DNA of 64,000 nucleotides from Micromonospora chokoriensis (GTDB lineage Bacteria > Actinomycetota > Actinomycetes > Mycobacteriales > Micromonosporaceae). The notes beneath the pieces are model-generated. The model saw only the letters and a list, made by a program, of their open reading frames with translations, was not told the DNA's origin and did not search any database. Below, one piece after another: positions 1 through 9,578 of this stretch (within the stretch, counting starts at the first letter, position 1; every line of letters starts with the position of its first letter). Where the stretch lies: positions 79,468 to 143,467 of the forward strand of contig NZ_JOAN01000024.1 of the NCBI RefSeq assembly GCF_000718555.1, written 5' to 3'. Both the position numbers and the translations under genes were made by a program.

Positions 1-1
1 C

Positions 2-1966
2 CTGCTCGCCGAGCCGAAGCCGGGTCAGAATCAGCCGGCGTTGAACGACTCGGTGCTGCGCTACGTCCAGCTGGCCCGGGTCAAGGAACTCTCCTCCCGG
101 GTGCGGGCCCAGCTCTACAGCGCCGCCCGCTCCGGTGGGTATGGCACCGAGGACCGGGTGGTCCTCGCCGACCTGCGTGGTCAGCAACTCACCGCGCTCG
201 GCGCGTTCCGGGTGGCCGCGACCAACGATCAGATCCGCCGGTACGACGAGACGTCGGTGTCGCCGATGTTCCTGGTCGCCACCGGGCTGGAGGAGCGCAG
301 CCTCTCCTATGGCGGCGCGTCGCCGCAGGTGCTGCCGTCCGAGCAGTGGTGGTCGGCCAGCCAGCAGCGCCAGGAGTTGCTGCGTCAGCTTGAGGCGGGT
401 GTGCTGGACGACGCCGTGCGGCAGGCCGACGAGGCCAGCGACGGTCAGCTGCGGACGACCCTGCTGGTCGTCGGCGGGGTCGTCACGGTTCTGCTGGCCG
501 CCCTGCTGATCTCGTTGTTCATCGGGCGGTCGGTCGCCCGGTCGATGCGGTTGCTGCGCAGCCAGGCGCTGCGGATCGCCCAGGTCGAGTTGCCCGACGC
601 GCTGGACCGGTTGAAGACCGTCACCGGTGGGGTGCCCCGCATCGAGGTCGCGCCAGCGGTGGTCCGTTCGCTCGACGAGATCGGCGAGCTGGCCGAGGCG
701 TTCGTGGCGGTGCACCGTAGCGCGGTCACGGTCGCCGTCGAGCAGGCGCTCATGCGGCGCAACGTCAACGCGATGTTCGTCAACCTGGCCCGCCGCAGCC
801 AGGTGCTGGTGGAGCGACAGCTGGAGCTGCTGGACGACCTGGAGCGCGAGGAGGCCGACCCGGACCAGCTGGAGAACCTGTTCAAGCTCGATCACCTGGC
901 CGCCCGGATGCGCCGTAACGACGAGAGCTTGCTGGTGCTCGCCGGCAGTGACTCCACCCGTCGGTGGAACCGGCCGGTCGGCCTCGGTGCGGTGCTGCTG
1001 GCCGCCGCCGCGGAGATCGAGCAGTACCAGCGGGTCCAGATCGACTCGGTTGCCGACGTGCACGTGGTCGGGCACGCCGTCGGCGAGTTGGTGCACCTGC
1101 TGGCCGAGCTGCTGGAGAACGCCACGGCCTTCTCCCGCCCGGACACCGTCGTGGTGGTGACCGCCCGGGTCGAGGCGGGAAATCCGGTGATCGAGATCGT
1201 CGACCGGGGCCTGGGCATGAGCCCGGCCGCGCTGGTCCAGGCGAACGAGGTGCTGGCCAGCCCGCCGGCCGCGGACGTCGCGACGGTGGAGCGGATGGGG
1301 CACTTCGTGGTCAGCCACCTGGCCGCCCGGTTGGGCGTACGGGTGTGGTTGGACGGCGGCGAGTCCGGCCTGGTCGCACGGCTGGCCTTGCCCGCGGTGT
1401 TGCTGGCCCCGGCGGGCGCCCCGGTGGAGCTGGATTCGCCCGCGCCGGCGCGGATGCTGGCGACGAGCGCGGCTCGGGGAGTGGTCTCGCAGTCCGGGGT
1501 GGGCCGGGAGACCGATGGCCCCGGTCCGGGCGTCGCGGCGCGGGACCTGCCGGTGGCTGGTCGCCCGCCGGGCGTCGCCGTGCCGCGTCAGGGCCGCCCG
1601 GTGCCGGTGCGCGCCGAGGACGTGTTGACCCCGGCCGGTGCTCGTGGTGCCGGCGGGGGCTGGTATTCGCGGCAGGGCCCGACCGCGCCGGCGGTGCCCG
1701 CACCGGCGGCGCCGCCGAGCGTCCCAGTGACCGCCGGCATCAATGAGCGGGGGTTGCCGGTGCGGGTGCCGATGGCGCAGTTGAGCGCGGTCACCCGTTC
1801 GGCACAACCGATGTCGGCACCGACCCGCACCGACCCGGACCCGGAGGCGGTCGGCGGCATGCTCTCGCGGCTCTACAGCGGAGTACGGCGCGCCGAGGCC
1901 GAGGACACCACCGAGATATCCGTGCCACCGTCCGGGGGGCACGACGAAGGGGGACGACGACAGTGA
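2..1966 (+). CDS. Conservon-type sensor histidine kinase-like protein (CvnA), 5' end outside window
   Basis: The reading frame is open to the left edge, so the N-terminus is missing. Visible are a probable extracellular sensor segment of the nitrate/nitrite-sensing type, a transmembrane helix near 470-530 ([20 protein letters not shown]), a HAMP-like linker, and a GHKL ATPase with an N-box ([10 protein letters not shown]) and a G-box-like DRGLGM. A long Pro/Ala-rich tail follows. No typical His-phosphoacceptor motif stands out. It overlaps the next gene by four bases (GTGA), as in Streptomyces conservons, where CvnA partners CvnB (roadblock), CvnC (DUF742) and CvnD (GTPase). Here only the CvnB partner follows. 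Confidence 0.85.
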   Translation: MLAEPKPGQNQPALNDSVLRYVQLARVKELSSRVRAQLYSAARSGGYGTEDRVVLADLRGQQLTALGAFRVAATNDQIRRYDETSVSPMFLVATGLEERSLSYGGASPQVLPSEQWWSASQQRQELLRQLEAGVLDDAVRQADEASDGQLRTTLLVVGGVVTVLLAALLISLFIGRSVARSMRLLRSQALRIAQVELPDALDRLKTVTGGVPRIEVAPAVVRSLDEIGELAEAFVAVHRSAVTVAVEQALMRRNVNAMFVNLARRSQVLVERQLELLDDLEREEADPDQLENLFKLDHLAARMRRNDESLLVLAGSDSTRRWNRPVGLGAVLLAAAAEIEQYQRVQIDSVADVHVVGHAVGELVHLLAELLENATAFSRPDTVVVVTARVEAGNPVIEIVDRGLGMSPAALVQANEVLASPPAADVATVERMGHFVVSHLAARLGVRVWLDGGESGLVARLALPAVLLAPAGAPVELDSPAPARMLATSAARGVVSQSGVGRETDGPGPGVAARDLPVAGRPPGVAVPRQGRPVPVRAEDVLTPAGARGAGGGWYSRQGPTAPAVPAPAAPPSVPVTAGINERGLPVRVPMAQLSAVTRSAQPMSAPTRTDPDPEAVGGMLSRLYSGVRRAEAEDTTEISVPPSGGHDEGGRRQ

Positions 1967-2385
1967 CGACGTTGAGCCAGGAGGCGCGTGACCTGAGCTG
2001 GCTGGTGAGCGCGTTCGCGGAGCGGGTGCCGGGTGTGGCGCACGCGGTGGTGGTCTCCTCCGACGGGCTGCTGGTGGCGATCTCCGACCACCTGCCGCGG
2101 GACAACGCGGACAAGCTCGCCGCAGTGACCTCCGGGCTGATGAGCATCACCGCGGGTGCGGCCCAGCTGTTCGACGGCGATGTCGTCAAGCAGACGGTGG
2201 TCGAGATGGGCCGTGGCTATTTCCTGGTCATGCAGGTACGCGACGGTTCGATCCTGGCCACGCTGGCCGCCGGTGACGCGGACATCGGCGTGGTGGGCTA
2301 CGAGATGGCCCGGCTGGCCAAGCAGGCGGGGGAGATGCTCACCCCGGCGCTGCGGGCGGAGTTGCAGCAGGCGCTGCCCCGCTGA
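1963..2385 (+). CDS. Roadblock/LC7 domain protein (CvnB)
   Basis: This 140-residue protein is a single roadblock/LC7 domain (for example [19 protein letters not shown] and the central [11 protein letters not shown]). Roadblock proteins of conservons act as small regulatory scaffolds between the kinase-like protein and a Ras-like GTPase. The GTG start overlaps the kinase stop, so the two are translationally coupled. The usual cvnC and cvnD genes are absent: the next gene is on the other strand. It may therefore work with a GTPase encoded elsewhere. Confidence 0.9.
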   Translation: MTTLSQEARDLSWLVSAFAERVPGVAHAVVVSSDGLLVAISDHLPRDNADKLAAVTSGLMSITAGAAQLFDGDVVKQTVVEMGRGYFLVMQVRDGSILATLAAGDADIGVVGYEMARLAKQAGEMLTPALRAELQQALPR

Positions 2386-2398
2386 GTGAGCCGGCCGA

Positions 2399-2442
2399 GG
2401 CCCGGACGGTCACCGGCTCACCGGAGCCGAGCCGTCCGGGCC
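2399..2442. terminator. Hairpin terminator between convergent genes
   Basis: A perfect 11-bp inverted repeat (GGCCCGGACGG at 2399-2409 pairing with 2432-2442) lies between the roadblock stop and the stop of the convergent beta-glucosidase gene. There is no T-run, as is common for high-GC actinobacterial terminators, so it could serve both strands. Confidence 0.6.
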
Positions 2443-2465
2443 CGGCCGTCCGGGTGGCGGCGCGT

Positions 2466-3809
2466 TCAGAAGCCGCCGTCGGCGATGACGGATCGGTACC
2501 AGGTGGCGCTGCTCTTGAGCACCCGCCGCTGGGTGGGGTAGTCCACGTAGACCAGGCCCCAGCGCTGGTCGTATCCCTGGTCCCACTCGAAGTTGTCCAG
2601 CAGTGACCAGACGTGGAAGCTCTCCAGCGGCACCCCGTCGGCGATGGCCCGGTGCGCGGCGGTGAGGTGGTCGCGCAGGAAGCTGATCCGACCGGTGTCC
2701 TGGACGGTGTCGTCTGCGCCCAGAGTGTCCGGTGTGGGCAGCCCGTTCTCGGTGATGGTGAGCGGGATCGGGCCGTAGTCGCGGGTGATCCGGGTCAGCA
2801 GGTCGTAGATCCCCTCGGGGTAGATCTGCTGCCACTCGGCCTCGGAGGTCGCCCAGCGGTGCTCGGTGCCGCCGTCGGCGGTGACGTAGATCGGTGTGTA
2901 GTACTGCACGGCCAGCAGGTCGACCGGCGCGGAGATGATCGCGAGGTCGCCGTCGCGGATGCCCTGGACCATCCGGCTCTGCGGGCCCAGGTCGGCCAGC
3001 AGGTCCTCCGGGTACGCGCCCTTGAACAGGGAGTCGAGGTAGAGGCGGTTCTCGTACGCGTCGTAGAGGTGGGCGGCCGCTGCGGCCTGCGGGGAGTCGT
3101 CGGCGGGGTAGCAGGGGTGCAGGTTGAGCGCGGGGCCGATCCGGCTGTCGCTGCCGGTGTCCCGCAGCGCGCCGACGGCGAGCCCGTGCGCGAGCTGCAG
3201 GTGGTGGGCGACCAGGTAGGCGGCGTCCGGGTCCTGCCGGCCGGGGGCGTGGTGGCCGGTGAGGTAGCCGTTCTGCACCACGGTCTTGGGCTCGTTGATG
3301 GTGAGCCAGGCTGGCACCCGGTCGCCGAGCGCGCGGAAGACCACGTCGGCGTAGTCGGCGAAGCGGTGGGCGGTGTCGCGCGACTCCCAGCCGCCGGCGT
3401 CCTGTAGTGCCTGGGGGAGGTCCCAGTGGAACAGGGTGGCCATCGGGGTGATCCCACGCTCGTGCAGGCCGTCGAGGAGCCGGCGGTAGAAGTCGAGCCC
3501 GCGCTGGTTGGGTGCGCCGGCACCGTCGGGTTGGATCCGTGGCCAGGAGATGGAGAAGCGGTAGCTGCGCAACCCGAGGTCGCGCATGAGGTCGAGGTCC
3601 TCGGCGTACCGGTGATAGTGGTCGATGGCCACGTCGCCGGTGTCGCCGTTGCGGGTGCGCCCTGGGACGCGGCTGAAGGTGTCCCAGACCGACTCGCCGC
3701 GCCCGTCTTCCTTGGCGGCGCCCTCGATCTGGTACGCGGAGGTGGCCGCGCCCCAGCCGAAGTTGTCCGGGAAGCGCAGCGGGCCGGCGGGCCCGATAGG
3801 TATCGACAT
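2466..3809 (-). CDS. GH1 family beta-glucosidase
   Basis: A 447-residue protein of usual family 1 length with no signal peptide, so it probably hydrolyses cellobiose and other beta-glucosides in the cytoplasm. The N-terminal signature FPDNFGWGAATSAYQIEGA is present. The acid/base Glu is in TINEP (about E173) and the nucleophile Glu in TITENG (about E354). The start is the ATG giving MSIPIGPAG. A CebR-like operator lies about 40 bp upstream of the start codon and two more sit before the divergent GH48 gene, so cellobiose-responsive repression of both is likely. Confidence 0.95.
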   Translation of the reverse strand: MSIPIGPAGPLRFPDNFGWGAATSAYQIEGAAKEDGRGESVWDTFSRVPGRTRNGDTGDVAIDHYHRYAEDLDLMRDLGLRSYRFSISWPRIQPDGAGAPNQRGLDFYRRLLDGLHERGITPMATLFHWDLPQALQDAGGWESRDTAHRFADYADVVFRALGDRVPAWLTINEPKTVVQNGYLTGHHAPGRQDPDAAYLVAHHLQLAHGLAVGALRDTGSDSRIGPALNLHPCYPADDSPQAAAAAHLYDAYENRLYLDSLFKGAYPEDLLADLGPQSRMVQGIRDGDLAIISAPVDLLAVQYYTPIYVTADGGTEHRWATSEAEWQQIYPEGIYDLLTRITRDYGPIPLTITENGLPTPDTLGADDTVQDTGRISFLRDHLTAAHRAIADGVPLESFHVWSLLDNFEWDQGYDQRWGLVYVDYPTQRRVLKSSATWYRSVIADGGF

Positions 3810-3849
3810 GGATTCTCCTCATGGATACGGGGCCGCCGCCGAAGAGATT

Positions 3850-3863
3850 CGGGAGCGCTCCCA
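3850..3863. promoter_or_regulatory. CebR/LacI-type operator upstream of the GH1 gene
   Basis: The sequence CGGGAGCGCTCCCA matches the actinobacterial CebR consensus TGGGAGCGCTCCCA at 13 of 14 positions and is palindromic. It sits about 40 bp upstream of the beta-glucosidase start. In streptomycetes CebR bound here represses cellulose-use genes and is released by cello-oligosaccharides. Confidence 0.8.
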
Positions 3864-4265
3864 TGATAGGGCAGGCGCTGCCGGCCGGTCAGCCAACCGT
3901 CATGACGGTTGGCGCTGGCGGATGGGAGGCGGGTCTGGCCCCGAGCAGCGAACGAGGCCGTCCGGGCGGCGCGGCGCGCCTGTCCCGTCGGCCTCTTTTC
4001 CTATCGTGTACGGGGGTTTAGTGTGGGGACGGGGGAGGGCAACCCCCGTCCCCACCGTAACTGCACACACACGGGCGAGATTTGGGTCCTGCCGTGTGTG
4101 TCGCGCGGGAGCCGGGCCACGCGAGTGGCTCTGGTTCCACCTCCCTCCATGTGGCGGGACGATGGCTGACGACGGCGTCCGGGCTGGCCCGTCGTCGGCC
4201 CTCTGTCTGGTTCCCCGGGCCCGTCAGAGACGGTTCCGGCGATCTTCTAGTTGGAACCTTGTCGA

Positions 4266-4279
4266 TGGAAGCGCTCCCA
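4266..4279. promoter_or_regulatory. CebR-like operator, distal site in the GH1-GH48 intergenic region
   Basis: TGGAAGCGCTCCCA differs from the 14-bp CebR consensus at one base. It lies about 390 bp before the GH48 start and about 460 bp from the GH1 start, in the 840-bp divergent intergenic region. Confidence 0.75.
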
Positions 4280-4377
4280 TCGACCGATGTTGCGACTGTA
4301 ACGCCCGTCACGCCTTTGTGAAAGCCCCAAAACGAGATCGAAACAAGGAGCTGATCCAGCGCTCCCTGCGCTTGTTG

Positions 4378-4391
4378 TGGGAGCGCTTCCA
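4378..4391. promoter_or_regulatory. CebR-like operator, site upstream of the GH48 gene
   Basis: TGGGAGCGCTTCCA differs from the CebR consensus at one base. It lies about 260 bp upstream of the GH48 ATG, consistent with a long leader. With 4266-4279 it forms a pair spaced 112 bp centre to centre, close to a whole number of helical turns, which would allow looping. Confidence 0.75.
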
Positions 4392-4652
4392 TGGCACACT
4401 GTCGATTCGACGCGACAGGAGCCACATCGCGTGAGTGCGGGTCCACCGAGGGCAGCCGGCGGCACCACTTCCGGTCACGGTCACCCGATCAGCCGGCGGG
4501 ACCCCCTCCCGTGCGGGCCGCACCGCCGACCCCGGCCGGGCCCGGGGGAGACCACCTTCCCGGCGCCTCGACAACACCCGCGGACCACCACCCACGCGGG
4601 CAGGCGCCTCGCCGGGGACCATCCCGGCCTGGTCCGAGGAGACACCGCGCAC

Positions 4653-7559
4653 ATGAGACAACTGGCACGACGCCGTCGAGTGGCGATCATCGCTGCCGCC
4701 GCGCTCGCCATCGGCGGGGTGACCCTGCCCGCCGGCGCCGCACAGGCCGCACCCGCCTGCGACGTGGTCTACGCGACCAACGACTGGAACACCGGCTTCA
4801 CCGCCAACGTCACCATCAAGAACCTGGGCGACCCGGTCAGCAACTGGACGCTCAAGTGGACCTTCCCGAACAGCGGCCAGCGGGTCACCCAAGGCTGGTC
4901 GGCCCGGTACAGCCAGTCCGGCAGCGAGGTCACCGCGACCAACGAGTCGTACAACGGCAACCTCGCCACCGGGGCCTCCACCACCATCGGCTTCAACGGC
5001 TCCCACACGGGGAGCAACCCGAAGCCCACCTCGTTCACCCTCAACGGCACGCCCTGCAACGGCACCCCGGCCAACCAGCCGCCGACGGTCTCCCTCAGCC
5101 TGCCGAGCGGGCCGTTCACCGCGCCGGCGGACGTGCCGCTGACCGCCACCGCCAGCGACCCGGACGGGACGATCAGCAAGGTCGAGTTCTACCGCAACGG
5201 CCTGCTGATCAACACTGACACCTCGGCGCCGTACGCCTACACGCAGGAGGACCTGCCGGCCGGCAGCTACACCGTCCAGGCCAAGGCGTACGACAACGCC
5301 AACGGCATTGGAGTCGCCGAGAAGGCGTTCACCGTCGGCGCTGCCACCGGCCCGACGCTGATCGCCACGCCGTCCGCGGTGAGCGTCGCCGAGGGTGGCA
5401 CCGCCACCTTCAACCTGAAGCTCAGCGCCGCGCCGACGGCGAGCGTGCCGGTCACGCTCACCCGCACCGGCGACACCGATGTCACGGTCTCGCCGACCAC
5501 TGCCACGTTGACCCCGAGCAACTGGAACACCGGGGTCACCGTCACGGTCGCCGCGGCGGAGGACACCGACACCGCCGGTGGCGCCGCCACCATCACCGCC
5601 TCCGCCACCGGTCTCGCTTCGCTGGCGGTCAGCGCCACCGAGATCGACAACGACATCCCGGGCGGCGACAACGCCTATATCGCGAAGTTCCTCGAGCAGT
5701 ACGGCAAGATCAAGAACTCGGGCTACTTCAGCCCCGAGGGCGTGCCGTACCACTCGGTGGAGACGCTTATCGTCGAGGCGCCCGACCACGGGCACGAGAC
5801 CACCTCGGAGGCGTTCAGCTTCTGGCTCTGGCTGGAGGCCTACTACGGCAAGGTCACCCAGAACTGGGCGCCGTTCAACAACGCCTGGACGGTGATGGAG
5901 AAATATATTATTCCGACCCACGCCGATCAGCCGACCGCAGGTTCCGCCGGCACCCCGCAGTACGCCGCGGAGTACAACCTGCCCAGCCAGTACCCCTCGG
6001 CGCTGAACCCGAACGTCCCGGTCGGTCAGGACCCGCTGCGCTCGGAGTTGCAGTCCACCTACGGCACCGGCGACATCTACGGCATGCACTGGCTGATGGA
6101 CGTCGACAACACCTACGGCTTCGGCCGCTGTGGTGACGGCACCACCAAGCCGGCATACATCAACACCTTCCAGCGGGGCACCCAGGAGTCGGTGTGGGAG
6201 ACCGTTCCGCAGCCCTCCTGCGACACCTTCAAGCACGGCGGTCAGTACGGCTACCTCGACCTGTTCGTCAAGGACACCGGTGCCCCCGCCAAGCAGTGGA
6301 AGTACACAAACGCCCCGGACGCCGACGCCCGCGCCGTGCAGGCCGCGTACTGGGCGCTGACCTGGGCCAAGGCGCAGAACAAGCAGGCCGACGTCGCCGC
6401 CACCATCACCAAGGCCGCGAAGATGGGCGACTACCTGCGGTACGCGATGTTCGACAAGTACTTCAAGAAGATCGGCAACTGCGTCGGGGCCAGCACCTGC
6501 GCCGCCGGCAGCGGCAAGGACTCGGCGCACTACCTGCTGTCCTGGTACTACGCCTGGGGCGGCGCGTACGACGCCAGCCAGAACTGGTCCTGGCGGATCG
6601 GCTCCAGCCACAACCACTTCGGCTACCAGAACCCGTTCGCGGCCTGGGCGCTGACCAACACCCCGGAGCTCAAGCCGCAGTCGTCGACCGCGGTCGCCGA
6701 CTGGACCAAGAGCTTCGAGCGGCAGCTGGAGTTCTACACCTGGTTGCAGTCCGCCGAGGGCGGCATCGCCGGTGGCGCCACCAACAGCTGGGACGGTAGC
6801 TACGCCCAGCCGCCGGCCGGCACCAGCACCTTCTACGGCATGTTCTACGACGTCGACCCGGTCTACAACGACCCGCCGTCGAACCAGTGGTTCGGCATGC
6901 AGGCCTGGTCGATGCAGCGCATCGCCGAGCTGTACCAGCAGACCGGCAATGCGAAGGCCAAGGCGCTGCTGGACAAGTGGGTGCCCTGGGCGATCGCCAA
7001 CACCACCCTCGGCACCAACTGGTCGATCCCGTCGGACATGGCGTGGACCGGCCAGCCGACCACCTGGAACCCGTCCAACCCGCAGCCCAACACCGGCCTG
7101 CACGTCGAGGTCATCAGCAAGGGTCAGGACGTCGGTGTCACCGCCGCCTACGCCCGGATCCTGATCGCGTACGCGGCCAAGTCGGGCAACGTGGCGGCCA
7201 AGGACACCGCCAAGGGGCTGCTCGACGCGCTGTCGGCCGCCAGCGACGCCAAGGGCGTCTCCACCACCGAGAAGCGTGGCGACTACCGGCGCTTCGACGA
7301 CGTCTACAACGCGTCCACCGGGCAGGGCCTCTACGTCCCGTCGGGCTGGACCGGGAAGATGCCGAACGGCGACACCATCGCCGCCGGCAAGAGCTTCCTG
7401 GACATCCGGTCCTTCTACAAGAACGACCCGGACTGGCCCAAGGTGCAGGCGTACCTGGACGGTGGTGCGGAGCCCAGCTTCAACTACCACCGGTTCTGGG
7501 CACAGGCTGACGTCGCCATGGCGTACGCCGACTACGGCAGCCTGTTCCCGAACGGCTGA
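4653..7559 (+). CDS. Secreted GH48 exocellulase with CBM2 and Calx-beta domains
   Basis: A 968-residue processive reducing-end cellobiohydrolase, acting outside the cell. In order: an Arg-rich signal peptide (MRQLARRRR, hydrophobic core, cleavage near AQA-AP at about residue 32), a CBM2 with its Cys pair (ACDVVY and TPCNG), an Ig-like domain (about 145-230), a Calx-beta domain (about 235-335, VSVAEGGTATFNL), then the GH48 catalytic domain (about 340-968, beginning AYIAKFLEQYGKIK). I chose the ATG at 4653 because it begins the signal peptide and follows GAGGAG at 4636-4641; the frame is open upstream but the extra residues are not protein-like. Expression is probably under CebR. Confidence 0.95.
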   Translation: MRQLARRRRVAIIAAAALAIGGVTLPAGAAQAAPACDVVYATNDWNTGFTANVTIKNLGDPVSNWTLKWTFPNSGQRVTQGWSARYSQSGSEVTATNESYNGNLATGASTTIGFNGSHTGSNPKPTSFTLNGTPCNGTPANQPPTVSLSLPSGPFTAPADVPLTATASDPDGTISKVEFYRNGLLINTDTSAPYAYTQEDLPAGSYTVQAKAYDNANGIGVAEKAFTVGAATGPTLIATPSAVSVAEGGTATFNLKLSAAPTASVPVTLTRTGDTDVTVSPTTATLTPSNWNTGVTVTVAAAEDTDTAGGAATITASATGLASLAVSATEIDNDIPGGDNAYIAKFLEQYGKIKNSGYFSPEGVPYHSVETLIVEAPDHGHETTSEAFSFWLWLEAYYGKVTQNWAPFNNAWTVMEKYIIPTHADQPTAGSAGTPQYAAEYNLPSQYPSALNPNVPVGQDPLRSELQSTYGTGDIYGMHWLMDVDNTYGFGRCGDGTTKPAYINTFQRGTQESVWETVPQPSCDTFKHGGQYGYLDLFVKDTGAPAKQWKYTNAPDADARAVQAAYWALTWAKAQNKQADVAATITKAAKMGDYLRYAMFDKYFKKIGNCVGASTCAAGSGKDSAHYLLSWYYAWGGAYDASQNWSWRIGSSHNHFGYQNPFAAWALTNTPELKPQSSTAVADWTKSFERQLEFYTWLQSAEGGIAGGATNSWDGSYAQPPAGTSTFYGMFYDVDPVYNDPPSNQWFGMQAWSMQRIAELYQQTGNAKAKALLDKWVPWAIANTTLGTNWSIPSDMAWTGQPTTWNPSNPQPNTGLHVEVISKGQDVGVTAAYARILIAYAAKSGNVAAKDTAKGLLDALSAASDAKGVSTTEKRGDYRRFDDVYNASTGQGLYVPSGWTGKMPNGDTIAAGKSFLDIRSFYKNDPDWPKVQAYLDGGAEPSFNYHRFWAQADVAMAYADYGSLFPNG

Positions 7560-7563
7560 CGAC

Positions 7564-7602
7564 GACCCGGGGTGGGTGGCGTGGACCGCCCACCCCGGGG
7601 TC
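7564..7602 (+). terminator. GC hairpin just after the GH48 stop
   Basis: CCGGGGTGGG (7567-7576) pairs with CCCACCCCGG (7589-7598), with extra flanking pairs. The hairpin starts five bases after the stop codon. It has no T-run. Confidence 0.5.
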
Positions 7603-7807
7603 CGGCCCGGGTCCGGGGAACGACGGACCTGGGCTGGCGGACGGCCTGACACCCACGGTCAGGCCGGGGTGGGCCGGCCATCTGGCCGACGCAGCGGATC
7701 GGCCGGCCCGCCCCACCGCCCGGACTGAAGCTAGCCGCGAAAAGGCCCAGAAATTCGGGCCGTCGCGGGATCACACCGAGGTCCGTGACGGAGTAACGTA
7801 CGTCACC

Positions 7808-7847
7808 GGAGAGGCCGCTCCCCCCGTGGCGGCCTCTCCACTTTTTT
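7808..7847 (+). terminator. Rho-independent terminator
   Basis: A perfect 11-bp stem (GGAGAGGCCGC at 7808-7818 with 7829-7839) is followed by CACTTTTTT. This is a classic intrinsic terminator for plus-strand transcripts and a second stop after the GH48 gene. Confidence 0.85.
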
Positions 7848-7879
7848 GCCCGGCTCCCGCCCGGTCCCGCCCGCGCCGG

Positions 7880-8599
7880 TCAGCGCGGCGGTGTGACCGG
7901 ATGACGCAGACCCGGGTGCCCGGCCGGCAGCGAGCGCCGCAGCACCACCCAGCTCAGCGCCAGCGCCGCGGCGACCAGCGGCCAGGTCAGCGCCACCCGG
8001 GCCACCACCAGCGCGAGCACCTGCCCACCCAGGTAGAGCGGCACGAACACTGCGAGCCGCAGCAGATAGGTCGCCGTCCACACCCAACTGGCCCGGCCGT
8101 AGCCGCGCAGCAGCGCCGGGTCGCGCCGCCACCCGGCGCGCTGGCCCAGCACCGCGCCGACTAGCACGCCGAGCAGTGGCCAGCGCACCACGATGCTGAC
8201 TGTCCACGCCAGAGCGCTCGCGGCATTGGACAGCACCTGGACCAGAAAGAAGTTCTCGGCCCGGCCGGTGCGTACCGCGATCAACGCCGCGACGCAGACA
8301 GCCAGCAGCCCGATCAGCACCGAGCGCGGCCGGTCACCTCGGCGCAGCCGTACGCCGGCCACCACCGCACCCACGGCCAGCGCCGCGCCGACCCCGCCCC
8401 ACAGCGACTCCCGGCCGAGCAGCCAGCCCGCCGCGAACGCCAGCGGCGGCAGGGTGGCGTCGATGGCACCGCGTCGCCCGCCCAGCAGATCCGTCAGCGA
8501 CTCGGCCCGCGCTGGCCGACCCGACGCCGGGTCGTCGCCCTTTCGCTGCTCCGGTCCGGGCTCGGCCTGGCCGCTGTCGCGCTCCGCTGTTTCGCCCAC
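7880..8599 (-). CDS. DUF3159 family membrane protein
   Basis: A polytopic protein of about 239 residues in the DUF3159 family, function unknown. The family start (LTDLLGGRRGAIDATLPPLAFAAGW) and four to six hydrophobic segments are visible. The frame extends to 8704, but that start would overlap the divergent PAP2 gene. The GTG at 8599 has GGAGG five bases upstream and is preferred; the adjacent GTG at 8602 is also possible. Confidence 0.85.
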   Translation of the reverse strand: MGETAERDSGQAEPGPEQRKGDDPASGRPARAESLTDLLGGRRGAIDATLPPLAFAAGWLLGRESLWGGVGAALAVGAVVAGVRLRRGDRPRSVLIGLLAVCVAALIAVRTGRAENFFLVQVLSNAASALAWTVSIVVRWPLLGVLVGAVLGQRAGWRRDPALLRGYGRASWVWTATYLLRLAVFVPLYLGGQVLALVVARVALTWPLVAAALALSWVVLRRSLPAGHPGLRHPVTPPR

Positions 8600-8688
8600 C
8601 ACCGCCTCCTCGTCTTCGGCACAACCTAACCGGCGATTGGCGGCGGGCCACCGCTCGGACCGCCGACACCTGCCGCTACGGTGTGCGG

Positions 8689-9570
8689 ATGCGCGCGACG
8701 GCACGGGGTTGGACTGCGGTCTGGTTGGTCGTACTGGCCCTCGTCCAGGCGGCTGCCTTCCTCGCCGTGTGGCGGGTGGCCGTGCACCTCGAGATCGGCC
8801 AGTGGGTGGACACGGTCGCCCTCACCGGCAACCGGATCGGGCAGGACACCATCGAGGGGCCGGTCGACCGGATCCTCAACGCGATGTCGGTGGTCTCGTT
8901 GCTGGCCGCCACCGCGATGATCGGGTTCATCGCGTTGATTCGCGGGCGGATCGCTCTGGCGATCACCGCGACGCTGCTGATCGCCGGAGCGAACGTCTCG
9001 ACCCAACTGCTGAAGTACGGGCTGAACCGGCCCGACTACGGTCTCGACCCGGAACGCGCCGGGGTGGGTAACAGTCTGCCCAGCGGGCACACCACGGTGG
9101 CCGCCTCGGTGGCGGTCGCGCTGATGCTCGTGCTGCCGCCCAAGGTGCGGGCCGTCGGCGCCTTCATCGGTGCCGGCTACGCCGCCGTCGCCGGAGTCGC
9201 CACCCTCTCCGCCGGCTGGCACCGGCCCAGCGACGCCATCGCCGCGTACCTCGTGGTGGGCGTGTGGGCGGCGTTGGCCGGGCTGCTCCTGCTGATCACT
9301 CAACGGGAGCAGGCTGAGGTTGCCCCCGGCGATGCGCACCGGGTCGCGGCGCTGGTGCTCGGGCTGGGCGGTGTGCTCGCCCTGGTGGCCTGCGGGCTCT
9401 CCCTGTCCTGGCTGCTCGACCTGCGCGACATCGGGCCGGAAGAGTTGGCCCGCCGCCCCCTGTTCGTCGGGTACGCGGGCAGCGCCGCCGGGATCGCCGG
9501 CACGATGGCGGTGGTGATGGCGCTGGTGCTGACAGTCGTGCACCGACTGGTGCCCCGGGTCAAGGGCTGA
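8689..9570 (+). CDS. PAP2 superfamily membrane phosphatase
   Basis: A multi-pass membrane phosphatase of about 293 residues. All three PAP2 signature blocks are present: KYGLNRPDYG, PSGHT and the HRPSD block (SAGWHRPSDAIAA) with the catalytic His. It probably dephosphorylates a lipid phosphate or diphosphate at the membrane. There is no clear ribosome-binding site before the ATG at 8689 or the GTG at 8683, so the mRNA may be leaderless. It is divergent from the DUF3159 gene and 8 bp before the next gene. Confidence 0.9.
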   Translation: MRATARGWTAVWLVVLALVQAAAFLAVWRVAVHLEIGQWVDTVALTGNRIGQDTIEGPVDRILNAMSVVSLLAATAMIGFIALIRGRIALAITATLLIAGANVSTQLLKYGLNRPDYGLDPERAGVGNSLPSGHTTVAASVAVALMLVLPPKVRAVGAFIGAGYAAVAGVATLSAGWHRPSDAIAAYLVVGVWAALAGLLLLITQREQAEVAPGDAHRVAALVLGLGGVLALVACGLSLSWLLDLRDIGPEELARRPLFVGYAGSAAGIAGTMAVVMALVLTVVHRLVPRVKG

Positions 9571-9578
9571 GCCAGCCG

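Noticed and set aside
4308..7652. 1114-codon open frame antisense to the GH48 gene
   Set aside because: It mirrors the GH48 codons in a very GC-rich gene; the protein is Gly/Val/Arg-rich with no family, while the plus strand encodes complete known domains.
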